A stretch of 64,000 bases of DNA from Actinomycetes bacterium (GCA_021787475.1 JAJYLW010000013.1:1-64000); one strand, 5' to 3'; shown: positions 1 through 10,874, numbered from the stretch's first letter. Numbers and translations: made by a program. Notes: generated from the letters alone by a model not told the origin.

Positions 1-189
1 AAACGGGGCAATCGCCACAAGGAAACGCCAAAAACCAGGCAAACTATAGTTCACAAAAAAGCCCGCAATTGGAGAAAATGAATAAAGAACACCGATGATC
101 ATCATGCCCATCCACCAAATCAGATTGAAAACCCACCGGTGGCGCCTTATAAATGATTGTCTTGGCATTTCAGGGTTGTTTGTTTTCAT
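1..189 (-). CDS. Partial small membrane protein (3' end outside window)
   Basis: Reverse-strand ORF MKTNNPEMPRQSFIRRHRWVFNLIWWMGMMIIGVLYSFSPIAGFFVNYSLPGFWRFLVAIAPF..., hydrophobic, runs off the left edge. Confidence 0.5.
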   Translation of the reverse strand, partial: MKTNNPEMPRQSFIRRHRWVFNLIWWMGMMIIGVLYSFSPIAGFFVNYSLPGFWRFLVAIAPF

Positions 190-217
190 AAATGCAGCGA
201 TTCAAAAGATTTGTTAA

Positions 218-3200
218 TCACTGCAGCGGCCCCGGAAACCAGTACGTCCTGCCAGCGTCATCCTGGCAATTGGCGTAAGTGGTGGTCGTAAACCTTGAAA
301 TGGTCGTAGGCACAAAGTACTTTAGAGTAACGGTTTCAGACGTACTTGGATTCAGGTCTGAAACCGTCATCGGCAGCGTCGTGGTTGCGTAGACGCTGGT
401 GGGACTAGCGATGGAAGCAGCGATAGTAGGACTTTTGGCAAACCCCGTGCCGCTGTTACCCAGGCTGTAATCGATGGAGAGCTGGCGGTTGTTATAGTCG
501 TCCCAGGAGGCCCAGTAGATTCTCTTCACTCCCCAGGTGAGGCTGGGAATGGTGGTGGCGGCCGTGGGGATGTTGGAGATCGGTGAGAACTGTCCCGCCT
601 TGTCCATGGCCTTGATGGCAAAGTAATACGTTGTGCCGGCGTTTAGACCGGTAACGGTGATTTCCTGGGTGTTGCCGGCAGGCAGCGGCGTAGGCAGATT
701 TCCTGCCGGAGTGGCGTCGTTCCAGTACTGATCGGTGATGGCAGAGGTTGAATATCGCAAGTCGTAGGAGGTGGCCGTTCCCGTATTGCCGTCGTCGCCG
801 GGAGCAGTGAAAGATAAGGTGGCCGTGCCGGAGCTGGTGGCGGTAACCGCCAGATCACTGATCTGGGCCGGGGGCGTGAAATCAACTGTGTTAGTAGTGG
901 TGGTGTCGGGGGTCTTCTGGATTAAGTCGCTGCCGTTACCGTATACGTCTATGGCGGCAGAGTAGTTCCTGGTTGAATCAAGAGTCATGGAGATCTTGCT
1001 GGACGGGTTCACCTGGATATTGTTGTAATTCAGGGTATCTACCGATCCGCCCGAATGATCAGGTGCTGTTACCGTTATACTGGCAGCGCCGGTTCCGTTT
1101 CCATCATCTTCGACCCTGTAGCCGTCATCAATGTTGCCGCCGTGCACCACGATGCTTGCCCTGTCCAGCTCTGGATAGTCGAGATATTCGGCATTGGGGA
1201 TGGGTACATCGTTGGGGCCCAGATTCTTCGCCATCACCCGTCCTTGCGAGTCGTACAAACGGATATCGACCGGCGAATGTTTGGTGACTTCGAGATCTGT
1301 CTGAGAAGCCGTAGCGTCCTGGCAGCCGTCGCAGGAACCCCAGGCAAATGCGTTCTGCCAATAATTAGACGTTTGAAAAGGCGGATTGTCCGGCCCATCT
1401 CGGTACCCACCTAGTTGAGGTTCTGGATAAAAACCGATGTTGGCTCCAGTATATTCTCCCCACTGCCCCTTAAACTGGAGCCAGGCAAATGGAGTTCCGC
1501 CTGAGCTATCGACCTCAGGAATCACGGTTGCCGAAGTCTTTTTGCCAGGACCGGGATTGCTCGGATCATTGAGAGTGTCACCGTTGCCTAGTGCAGTATC
1601 CCAAAAACCCAAATTAAGAATCGGAATCGTGGACCCAGGAAAAACGTCATACTTATCACCAGGCTTAAAATAATTTGCATGCGACCCTTTGGCGACATAG
1701 GTGACAACTTGATTGGGATCGGTGGGCGATTTTTCCACGCTGCCGGGGCCGCTCCAGTTTCGGTACTGTCCGTTTCCATGCTGGCTGTAGACTGCCCGGT
1801 AAGGGCTGAGGTTTCCGTCCAGATCGATTTGAATCAGCTCCCAGTCGCCTTCATGAAAATCCTCCGGGAAATCATTGGCATAATAGAAAATCCAGTACTG
1901 GATGAAGGAGCTCGTATTTCCAGCCGGCCGGGAGACTACTCGCGTATAAACCGTTGCCGGGAATTGCCCCATCCTTTGCTGATATGGTGCAACATAATCA
2001 TTTTGAAGTAGTTGATAATTGATTGAGATTGTAGGATTAAAAAGCGACAGCTCGCCACCGCCGGTACTTATTGAATTGCCGTACAAATCTATATAAAGGT
2101 CCGGGATGGACGCATCCGATGCCAGAACCTGCGCCGTCGGATTTTCTACCGGCGTAAACGTAGGGTCATTCCTTTTCATCAAGAATGTTAACGGCGCCGT
2201 TAGAAACTGCTCTACCGGCATGGGGAAGAAGTTCTCGTTCTGGGCCAGCTTGAGCTCCGGCTTGTATTTGTCCGCCAGCGTCTGCGCAGTATCGCCGATC
2301 CGGTTTTCATAAATGGCGTTCAGGCCCAAGCGCTGATCTACCCAGATAATGAAGCCGGAGGAAGAGGAGACATCAGGACTATCAACGGGGGTGCCGCCAG
2401 ATTCTGACACCGGTTGGGTGATGCCGGTGGCAAGATTATTCATATAGACCAGGTTGGTTAAATAAGAATCCCAGACGACGATATTGCCGTTTATCCTGAC
2501 AGCCAAGGCATGATCACTTCCTGGGATGGTCTGGGTCTGCCCGGTGGCAAGGTCATAAACAAAAACCCTGTCATCCATAGCGTAGTATCCCGTGGGCCCA
2601 TTCACCCACCAGGAAATCTTCGTGCCGCTGATAGACGGCGATTCCGGAACATTGCCCGAGCCCCCACCTGTGGCAATCTGCCTAACCTCGCCCGTGACAA
2701 TATTCATGGCCATTATGTTAGCTATGGCTGGCGTTCCCAGGTTGTAATTGTCGTAATGGCCCCAGGTTATCCAGTCGCCGTCAATCGAAGGAATAGAATC
2801 GTCACCAGCGGTGGTTACTACCGGCTGCGCGCCCAGGGACGGGTTGTCCAGGTCAAACATGTAAATGTCAGATTGACCGAAGCCGTTGCGGGTGTCCTGC
2901 CAGACAATCCGGTGGCCGGAGACCGAAAGGTATTCTGGCACTGCGCCTGGAGTGCTTAAGAGCTGGTCGCAGCCACTGGCGCCGGGGCAGCCGCCGCCGA
3001 GAAACATATAGTGAATCTGATAAGGAGAGAAGCTATACTCTGCCGGTTGCAGCCAGACAACCAGGTTGCCGCTAATTGCCGGGCCTATCTGACCGTCGAA
3101 TGCCTGTCCATTGCCGGGAGTCTGAACCAGCGGCTGCTCCGCACTGTTTGTGCTTAAGTCCTTGTAGAAGATGCGCGCCGGATTGCCCATCCCTCCGCCG

Positions 3201-3450
3201 GGCCGGTCATCAGACCAGACCGCGATATCTCCACTAATGGCTGGATACTGCTGCCAGCCGTCATGCGTGGCTGTCACCGGCGAATCGGCGCCGAAGACGA
3301 ATGGGCTCCGGGATTGGAGATGCTGGCGGCGCGAGCTGGTGCAGAAAAAGCAAGAGTTAGGGCAAAGGTGGCAAATGAAACAGAAAGGAAGAAACAAGAC
3401 AAGCGACGATAAGAACTACCTGTAAGCTGAAAGCGTAAAGGCACGCCCAT
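218..3450 (-). CDS. Secreted multi-domain protein: TolB/propeller-like repeats, Vps62-like region, fibronectin type III domain; apparent frame break near 3276-3320
   Basis: ORF 218..3397 has repeated ISGxxVVWxDxR motifs, FHEGDWELIQIDL...YVAKGSHANYF (Vps62-like) and an FN3-like TPPAQISDLAVTA...GTTYYFAIKAMDKAG. A signal peptide with a GGGAGGGG RBS lies in another frame from 3450. Confidence 0.7.
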
Positions 3451-3673
3451 AACCCCTCCCGTAATGAGCCTGCAAGGAACCTGCCCCCGTGTCAGACAAG
3501 CAGGCTTGAATTATGAAACGGCAATCCTGCTTAGCTTTAATTTGCCAAGTCGAGAATCTATCATAGACAAATCATCTCGTCAATTTAGTATTTTATGTTT
3601 AGTAGGTTGAGTCAAATTTCTGCCAATTAAAGAATTTGGATTATTAAGCTCAGGTATTAAACACAAAAAGGAA

Positions 3674-4396
3674 TTAAGGCAGGCTTAAGAATTCTGCAAA
3701 CACCTTTTTCCCCAGGTGTTCAAGTGATGCGGCGTGCCTGACCGTGCCGGATTCAATTTCCGCCAATCCCGGCCCGCCGGCCAGGGCCAGCACTTCTTCC
3801 CGGTTGGCGGGGACGGACAGCCATTCCGATATCATCGGCGCTGTTACCTCAAGGTGGAATTGAAGCGCGTAGACATTGCGTCCAAAACGGAAGGCCTGGT
3901 GAGGACAGAGGGAAGAGGAAGCGAGCAACTCCGCCCCGGCTGGAAGCGCGAACGTGTCGCCATGCCACTGAAAAACCGTCTGGCCCGCGCCGAGGCGGGA
4001 CAGAAGCGGATCGGCCATGCCTGCCGGCGTCGGCTCAACTTCGTACCAGCCGATCTCCTTGCCGCCGCAGGGCATGACTTCCGCGCCCAGCGCCGCGGCG
4101 ATCAGCTGCGCCCCGAGGCAGACGCCCAGGACCGGCGCTTCTTTTTCCACTGCTTTTTTAATGACGCCTGTCTCCCGCTCCAGCCAAGGATACTTGTCGT
4201 ACAGGCTGGCCGGCCCGCCCATCACTACGAGCATATCAAACGCCGCCTCGTCAAGACCGGGGTCGCCCGGGGCAAAATATTTATAATCTACCGCCGCATC
4301 AACAAACGCCGGCTCAATCAGCCCGAGGCCTTCATGGTGGACATGCTTGATGACGGCGGCAAAGCGTTTCTTTCCCGGGGGCTGGCTCATCAGCAT
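3674..4396 (-). CDS. Class I glutamine amidotransferase (GMP synthase-like)
   Basis: VLGVCLGAQLIAAALGAEV nucleophile elbow; VFQWHGDTF; ALQFHLEVT. Confidence 0.85.
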   Translation of the reverse strand: MLMSQPPGKKRFAAVIKHVHHEGLGLIEPAFVDAAVDYKYFAPGDPGLDEAAFDMLVVMGGPASLYDKYPWLERETGVIKKAVEKEAPVLGVCLGAQLIAAALGAEVMPCGGKEIGWYEVEPTPAGMADPLLSRLGAGQTVFQWHGDTFALPAGAELLASSSLCPHQAFRFGRNVYALQFHLEVTAPMISEWLSVPANREEVLALAGGPGLAEIESGTVRHAASLEHLGKKVFAEFLSLP

Positions 4397-4411
4397 ATGA
4401 TACAGCCAGGA

Positions 4412-5716
4412 TCACCGGAGCAACAACAACGACAGGGCGCCGCCGGCCAGGACAACATAAAGGATGTCCACCTTCCTTACCAGCGCCGCCAGCGCCGCGG
4501 CCGCCAGCAACGCTTTCAGCGGCCCCCAGTTCACGGAGATGGCGAATTTCACGGTGACGTAGGCAAGCAGCCCGACAAACGACGCCAGCACGCCCGCAGA
4601 TGCCCGGGCAAACCAGGGGGAGCGCTTCAACCGGTCGTAAAAGGGCGTAACGATGATGATCATCAGGAATGAAGGTGAGAACACGGCCGCCGTAGCCACG
4701 AACGCCCCCGCCAGGCCAAATGCCAGATAGCCGACAAAAGTCGTTGTCATCACGATCGGCCCCGGCGTGACCTGGCCCAGGGCGATGCCGTTGATAAAAG
4801 TTTGGCTGTCCATCCAGCCGTGAACATGAACAACCTCATAAAGAATCAGCGGCAGTGAGGCAAAGCCCCCGCCAAAAGCAAACAGGTCGATCCTGAGCAT
4901 CAGCGCGGCCAGGTAGAAAAGCTGCCGCGTGAAAATGAAGAGCGCCAGCATCGCCGCCGCCAGCAGGCCGAGCAGCAGCGCAACCGGCACTGTTTTAAAG
5001 TCCGCACCCGGGGCCAGCACTCCCGCTCCGGACTGTCCTTCGCGAGCGCCGGCATAAAAAAGGATGCCGGCCAAAGCGGCGCCGATGATGACAAAAAACG
5101 GGCTTATGCCAAACCAGAGCAGCAGGCCGGCGGCGGCGGCGAGTATGGGCGCCTGCCAACCCTGGAATATCTCCCTGCCAAAAGTCAGGGTGGCGTTGGC
5201 GACAATGGCGACGACGATCACCTGGAGCCCGGCAAACAGGGCCACGGCCGCAGGCAGGCTGTGGGCGCGGGCATAAAGGATGGAGAAGACAAGCATCAGC
5301 GCAAAAGCGGGCAAGGCGAAACCAATGTAACTTGCCAGGGCGCCACTGACCCCCCTGGCTTTAAGGCCCACCCAGGCGGCCGCCTGCATGGCGGTGGCGC
5401 CGGGAACCGCCTGCACCAGCGCCACGCCGTCCTTGAAGGTGTCTTCGTCAAGCCAGTGACGACGCGTCACCGCCAGCTCCCGGATATAGGCGACCATCGC
5501 CGGGCCGCCAAAAGCCGTCAGGCCAAGGCGGAGAAAAGCGGCAAATATTTGCTTGAGCGGGGGCTTCTGCCCTGGCGAAACGTTTTTTGGCGCCGCCTCT
5601 TTTCGGGATCTTTCCATCGATTTCACTATAATGTTGGTATTGTGTTTGACCTCACTGCTCAACGCCCGGTAACCGGCGAGATGAATTGACGTAGCGGCTG
5701 AAGGCTTCTGGCCCAC
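4412..5716 (-). CDS. chrA: Chromate transporter family (ChrA), two-domain
   Basis: Duplicated ChrA halves: FLRLGLTAFGGPAMVAYIRE... and LMLRIDLFAFGGGFASLPLILYEVV...GQVTPGPIVMTTTFVGY. Confidence 0.85.
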   Translation of the reverse strand: MGQKPSAATSIHLAGYRALSSEVKHNTNIIVKSMERSRKEAAPKNVSPGQKPPLKQIFAAFLRLGLTAFGGPAMVAYIRELAVTRRHWLDEDTFKDGVALVQAVPGATAMQAAAWVGLKARGVSGALASYIGFALPAFALMLVFSILYARAHSLPAAVALFAGLQVIVVAIVANATLTFGREIFQGWQAPILAAAAGLLLWFGISPFFVIIGAALAGILFYAGAREGQSGAGVLAPGADFKTVPVALLLGLLAAAMLALFIFTRQLFYLAALMLRIDLFAFGGGFASLPLILYEVVHVHGWMDSQTFINGIALGQVTPGPIVMTTTFVGYLAFGLAGAFVATAAVFSPSFLMIIIVTPFYDRLKRSPWFARASAGVLASFVGLLAYVTVKFAISVNWGPLKALLAAAALAALVRKVDILYVVLAGGALSLLLLR

Positions 5717-5724
5717 TTACACAG

Positions 5725-7404
5725 TTGCAACACCTCCTTGGAAATCAACGGAAGCGCCTGCTGCCGGCTGTGGCCGCAGCGGTGGTGGTTCTTGCTCTTT
5801 CCATCCCGTTTATCAACCAGCCATTCAACCAGGACGACCGCGACTTTGTCGCTTTCGCGCGCGCTTCCTCCAACAGCCTCACGGGGCTGATCATCAGGAA
5901 CTACACTTATGACGGGAAGTTTATCAGGAATTACCACGACCCCCACGGCCCGGCCCTGACAACATACATGGGATTATTCCTCAGTGCGGGGACCGGCGAA
6001 AGCGAGACCCTTTTCCATGCCCTCTACTTGATATTCCCTCTGACAGGCGCCGTGTCAATGTACTTTCTCGGGCGGCGGTTCACGAGACGACCCTTGATTG
6101 CGGCGCTCCTACTTATCTTCACGCCGGGATTTCTGGTGATGTCGCACACCCTGATGGATGATGCGCCGGGCCTGTCCCTGTCGCTGGCGGCCGCCGCGCT
6201 TTACATTGCCGGCGTGGACAGGGGCGACCGCCGGCTGCTGACCGGCTCGGGGCTCGCCATGATGCTTGCCGTTCTGACGGCGTACCAGACTCTGACTTTC
6301 CTGCCGGCGCTGCTGCTTTACGGAATCCTCAACAGAAAGAAGACGCTCAAGCCTTATCTCCCATACCTCCCATTCATAATGCTGGCGGCCGCCGGCATCG
6401 CCTGGATGGCGGTCACTTTCAAGGTTTACGGGCGGATTCCTTCGGTATCCTACAAGCTTAGGGGACAGAGCTATCATTGGCCCGGGTTCGAGACAAACTC
6501 AGGTCTGAAGCCTGACGCCATCCTGATCTCTCTGGCCGGCGCAACTGTGTTTCCACTGTCGGCGCTGTTTCTTTTTTTGCGCGGAAAGAAAAACCTGGCC
6601 GTTGGCCCGCTGGCGCTTGCGGCCGCAGCCGCCCTGGTCATTTTTTTAAACCGCGACGCTCTCGGCGGAGGCCTCTCGCAGAAAGTCCAGGTTATCCTGC
6701 TGACGTTTGCCGGAATTATCATCATTTACAAAATGATCATAAGCGGCGGTGCCTTTTTGTTCACGAGGAGCGCAGACTCACGGGACAACTTCTTTCTGCT
6801 GTCCTGGTTCGCTTTGACGTTGGGATGCTACATGTTGTTGCTGGTTCCATACGTATCGGTGCGCCATCTGTTGTTAACGTTTCCGCCCGTGATACTGGTT
6901 TTTGCACGAGAGTTTGATTCGCTCTGGCCCAGGCGGCAGCGCCTGCGGCTTCTGTTCATCACCGCAACCCTTTTCTTTACTCTGGCCGCCGGCCTTGGCG
7001 CCGCCATTGCCGATTACCGCTCCGCATCTGTGTATCCCGAGCTGGCGGCGAAGCTTGGCCGCCTTTATGGACAGGGAAAATGGCGGGGTGGAGCCGTGTA
7101 CTTCCGGGGTGAATTTGGTTACAGATATTATCTGGCGCAGCAGGGGTTCAAGTACCTGAATGATAAAACAGTCCTTCATACCGGCGACCTGGTAATCTTC
7201 TCAAAACTCTCTTCCAATTCGACTCCATGGCCAAAGGCTTCATATTCACCCGTCTGGCAATGGGAGCCATCCGACTGTTTTCCGGTTCGCGTCTGGAATT
7301 ACTGGGCCGGCGCCGGCTTTTACACTAACCGGATGGGACCGCTCCCGATTGCGATTTCCCAGGCAATCCAGGATCAGTTTATCGTCTACCGGGTTCAAAC
7401 CTGA
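5725..7404 (+). CDS. Glycosyltransferase family 39-like polytopic membrane protein
   Basis: N-terminal NQPFNQDDRDFV..., about 10 hydrophobic segments, PMT/ArnT-like layout. Confidence 0.6.
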   Translation: MQHLLGNQRKRLLPAVAAAVVVLALSIPFINQPFNQDDRDFVAFARASSNSLTGLIIRNYTYDGKFIRNYHDPHGPALTTYMGLFLSAGTGESETLFHALYLIFPLTGAVSMYFLGRRFTRRPLIAALLLIFTPGFLVMSHTLMDDAPGLSLSLAAAALYIAGVDRGDRRLLTGSGLAMMLAVLTAYQTLTFLPALLLYGILNRKKTLKPYLPYLPFIMLAAAGIAWMAVTFKVYGRIPSVSYKLRGQSYHWPGFETNSGLKPDAILISLAGATVFPLSALFLFLRGKKNLAVGPLALAAAAALVIFLNRDALGGGLSQKVQVILLTFAGIIIIYKMIISGGAFLFTRSADSRDNFFLLSWFALTLGCYMLLLVPYVSVRHLLLTFPPVILVFAREFDSLWPRRQRLRLLFITATLFFTLAAGLGAAIADYRSASVYPELAAKLGRLYGQGKWRGGAVYFRGEFGYRYYLAQQGFKYLNDKTVLHTGDLVIFSKLSSNSTPWPKASYSPVWQWEPSDCFPVRVWNYWAGAGFYTNRMGPLPIAISQAIQDQFIVYRVQT

Positions 7405-7605
7405 CGGTGACCATGAAAGGAACAATCGTTGAGGCGGCGTTTAAAACGCCGAAATTCAGCCGGAGACGATGCCGTGTCACGGCCGGAGCAATGGCTCGGA
7501 ATATGTTTGTTATTGAAAAAATATCTGCAAATGTATAGAATAATTCTCCAAGCAAGTTGGTGAAAAACTGAAATTTCAGGTAAAAGCTACTAGGGGCGAG
7601 GGGAG

Positions 7606-7983
7606 GTGGAAATGAACAAGAAAGCTTTAATGCTATTGGTTGCCATGCTCGCGATCGTCGCCATGTTAATTGCGGCAGTGCCGGCGTTTGCAACAGGCAG
7701 CGGCTCAGGTTCGGCACCCCCAGCCTCGTCGCACTCGGGCAGCGGCAGTTCGCCAGCGCCGACTGCGACGCCGACGCCAAGCAGATCGCCAAGCAGCAGC
7801 TCTTCCAGCAGCAGCGGAGGCAGCAGTTCCTCCAGCGGGAGTGTCAGCGGCACCAGCTCTTCCGGAACCAGCAGCGGCACCACCAGCAACGGCAAGACCG
7901 GCGCCGATGTATTTCTTTACGCCGGACTGGGAGTGGCGCTTCTCGGAAGCGGGTATTTCCTCACCAGGAAGGCCCGGGCCTAG
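7606..7983 (+). CDS. Secreted Ser/Gly-rich protein with sortase-like C-terminal anchor
   Basis: Signal peptide (MLLVAMLAIVAMLIAAVPAFA), Ser-rich linker, C-term NGKTGADVFLYAGLGVALLGSGYFLTRKARA; RBS gaggggaggtgg. Confidence 0.65.
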   Translation: MEMNKKALMLLVAMLAIVAMLIAAVPAFATGSGSGSAPPASSHSGSGSSPAPTATPTPSRSPSSSSSSSSGGSSSSSGSVSGTSSSGTSSGTTSNGKTGADVFLYAGLGVALLGSGYFLTRKARA

Positions 7984-8023
7984 TTTCCGGTTTTTCTGCG
8001 GTTCCAAAACCGCAATCGCAAGC

Positions 8024-8066
8024 AAAGGGCAGGAGCAGCGTCAATTTCGCGCTGCTCCTGCCCTTT
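8024..8066. terminator. Bidirectional intrinsic terminator between convergent genes
   Basis: AAAGGGCAGGAGCAGCG / CGCTGCTCCTGCCCTTT, 17-bp perfect stem. Confidence 0.8.
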
Positions 8067-8076
8067 ATTTTCTGAG

Positions 8077-8190
8077 CCATCCTTAGATTCTGTCCCGGTA
8101 GGCGTATCCTGCTGCGGCCGGCTGCAAAGGCCATCAATGCAGGTGTTTTCTTGCCCGCTTTTCGCTCAGCCTCGCCAGAAATTTCCTACT
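8077..8190. repeat. REP-like palindromic family 2 copy
   Basis: tgtcccggtaggcgtatcctgctgcggccggctgcaa... Confidence 0.5.
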
Positions 8191-10774
8191 GAGAAAAATT
8201 CTTGAACCTGACCACCAGCAGCGCGATGTCGTCCCGGAGACCGCCTTGCGAATATTCGATGGCCGACTCAAGCAGTTCATCGGCGACTCTTTGGGCATCC
8301 AGACAGCAACGGCCGGCTACGGCCCGGGCAACTCGCAACTCCCCAAACGGCTCGCCCCCTTCCGGCCGGGCTTCGATCAATCCGTCCGTGTACATAAAAA
8401 TGGCGCAGGCGCCGGAAACAGGCATCTGTGACGACAGAAAGGTAAATTCTTCCAGGACGCCCAGCGGCACTGCCTGGGGGGCATGCATCGGGTTGGCCTG
8501 CCCGTCGCGGCAGAGAAGCGGCGGCGGATGTCCGGCGGAAGCATAATTAACGGTCTCTTTCTGAGTGTCAATTACCGCCAGGCCCATTGTGATGAACTTC
8601 TCCGCCGAGACCTGGCCATAGACTGCCCGGTTCAGTTTGGTCAGGCAGTCGCCGGGAAACATGCCCTCGCCCAGGTAGGCACGCAGCATGTACTTGATCA
8701 TGGCGGTGTAGGTGGCGGCCTCCAGCCCTTTGCCGCAGACATCGCCGACGGCGATGGCGATCCGTCCCTGGTCCAGCTCGATGAAATCATAAAAGTCCCC
8801 GCCAACCTTGGCGTAGGGAGCGGCAGAGCGGTAAAGCAGCCCTACCTCGATATCATCGCGGACAGGTTTTTCCGGCAGTAGCGCCGTCTGCAGCGTTTCG
8901 GCCACGTAATGCTCGCGTTCGTAGTTCTCGGCGCTGGCGAGCGCCACCGAGCATTGCGCCGCAAGCAGGGAAATTACCTCTTCATCCTCGGCGGTAAAGT
9001 CAGCGCCGCCTTTCCTGTCGGTAAGCATGAAATAGCCCCTGGCCCTGCCTCTGAGGTCTCGGATTGTTGCCACGATAAGGCCGCGCATCATGAAATGCCC
9101 AGGCGGTAGCGGCCGGATCAGATCAAGTTCGGAGATCCGGACCGCGTCGCTGCCGCCCTCGCGGCTGATGAGGGCGGCGACGGCCTCGTGCATCGCGCCG
9201 GGTCCCTGTTCCACTTCGCAGCGCTGCTGATACCAGGCCGGCCGGTAGATGGAAATGACCTCCGGCTGGGCTTGGGTGCTGCCGAAAAGCAAGAGAATTC
9301 CGACCCCGGCAAAGGTGAGCTCGCCAGCTCCGCGCAGCACCATCTCCAGGAGTTTCTTCTGGTCGGTCTCCCGGATAAGGGACAAGCCAATCTCGTGCAG
9401 GATTGACAAGCGGGTGGCGTAATCGAGGATTCTGCTGCGCGCATCCAGCTCGCTTTCAAACAGGCGCGCGTTGCCGATGGCGACCGCTGCCTGCCGGGCA
9501 AACGACGCCAGCAGGCGGGCTTCATGATCACTGAAAGCGGCGCGGTTTTCCGAAAAAACGGCCAGAACTCCCAGCACCGTCGACTCCATCAAAATGGGTG
9601 CGGCGACAGCCGAGCGCAAAAATTTTCCCGATTCCGCCATTTGCGCCCGGGAGCCAGAAATGTTCCCAAGAATCATCGGCTCGCGGCTGCCAACGACCTT
9701 TGTGGCCAGGTTTTCATCTTTTAGCATTACTTCAACCGGCGGGTCCTTAAGCCCTTTGGCGGCGACCCTGACCAGTCGGTCGGGATGCTCTTCGGAATGA
9801 AGCAGAGCAAGAGCGTGCGGGCTGTGCAGGATACCCGCCGCCAGATCCGTAATAAGATCAAGCGTTTTGTCAAGCTCAAAGCTGGAGGCGAGCGCTTCGC
9901 CGATGCTTTCGAAGGCCTTCTCCAGATCCCGGCGGGCGCCATCGAGCTGAGAGTAAGGCTGCTGCAGCGCCGAGACAAATACGGCCCTGAGGATAAGGTA
10001 ATAAGCTGCAACCTTGTAGCTGTAGCCCATAATGTTATAGCTGTCATTAGGACCTGAGTAAAACGTGAAGGCCAGCTCGCTAAAAATGCTTATTACCAGG
10101 GCTGTTTGCAGATAAATTGTGGCACTGAGATCAAACACCCGCTTTCTCATAAGCACGACGCCGGTCGCGGCAAACGTGCCCATAACCACTATCTCAAGCG
10201 CTACCTTCAACGGCGTCGCCCCCAGGCCGCTGATAAACATTACCGGCAACGCCTCCGGCAACTTGCTTTCAATAAAGACCAGCAGAATGACGACGGCCGC
10301 GGCAGCCACCAGCAGCAACCTCGGGTTAACCCGCCGCGGCAGTCGGGACTCAGGGATAAAGATGGACGTCAGCAATCCGCCGCCCAAGAACAGTCTGGCG
10401 GCGATCCAGTACGTGGCTTCCTTGTTCATCGAATGCCCGGAAAGAAAGGCTGGCATTCCCCTAATGGTGAGCGCATGGAGAAAATCAAGCAACCCAACAG
10501 CAAAAAAAATGACGGCCAGGGCCAGGATGCGGCCGTTGGGCTGCTGTTTATAGCCGTACCAGCCGGTAATGAAGATGCCGAAGCTGACCGCGGCCGTGGC
10601 AATCTGGGAAACGATGCCGGTGACAGAGAAAAAATTTGACGGCAGCTGGTGGTTAAAGTAACTGCCAGCAAAGACGACCAGCAAAAAACCGGCGGCGGAG
10701 ATCAGGCCGGCCGCGAACAAATACGACAGGCGCCTGCGGCCGTCGCCGGGTGGATTTGCGGCAGCCTTGTTCAT
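8186..10774 (-). CDS. Membrane sensor: MASE3-like N-terminus, two GAF-like domains, SpoIIE/PP2C phosphatase
   Basis: LLDFLHALTIRGMPAF (MASE3-like); GAF-like blocks; VGGDFYDFIELDQGRIAIAVGDVCGKGLEAA and YTDGLIEA (SpoIIE). Confidence 0.8.
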   Translation of the reverse strand: MNKAAANPPGDGRRRLSYLFAAGLISAAGFLLVVFAGSYFNHQLPSNFFSVTGIVSQIATAAVSFGIFITGWYGYKQQPNGRILALAVIFFAVGLLDFLHALTIRGMPAFLSGHSMNKEATYWIAARLFLGGGLLTSIFIPESRLPRRVNPRLLLVAAAAVVILLVFIESKLPEALPVMFISGLGATPLKVALEIVVMGTFAATGVVLMRKRVFDLSATIYLQTALVISIFSELAFTFYSGPNDSYNIMGYSYKVAAYYLILRAVFVSALQQPYSQLDGARRDLEKAFESIGEALASSFELDKTLDLITDLAAGILHSPHALALLHSEEHPDRLVRVAAKGLKDPPVEVMLKDENLATKVVGSREPMILGNISGSRAQMAESGKFLRSAVAAPILMESTVLGVLAVFSENRAAFSDHEARLLASFARQAAVAIGNARLFESELDARSRILDYATRLSILHEIGLSLIRETDQKKLLEMVLRGAGELTFAGVGILLLFGSTQAQPEVISIYRPAWYQQRCEVEQGPGAMHEAVAALISREGGSDAVRISELDLIRPLPPGHFMMRGLIVATIRDLRGRARGYFMLTDRKGGADFTAEDEEVISLLAAQCSVALASAENYEREHYVAETLQTALLPEKPVRDDIEVGLLYRSAAPYAKVGGDFYDFIELDQGRIAIAVGDVCGKGLEAATYTAMIKYMLRAYLGEGMFPGDCLTKLNRAVYGQVSAEKFITMGLAVIDTQKETVNYASAGHPPPLLCRDGQANPMHAPQAVPLGVLEEFTFLSSQMPVSGACAIFMYTDGLIEARPEGGEPFGELRVARAVAGRCCLDAQRVADELLESAIEYSQGGLRDDIALLVVRFKNFSQ

Positions 10775-10874
10775 AAGAAAGGTACCTTTCCGAGAAAATA
10801 ATGCCCAAAAAGTTATTTTATAATCTGGACCAGCAAAATTCGAAACTCCCTGACCGCGGGAAATTTCGGTAATG

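Noticed and set aside
3734-4672. 312-aa plus-strand ORF
   Set aside because: Antisense to the glutamine amidotransferase and chrA; Arg/Gln/His-rich composition typical of shadow ORFs.
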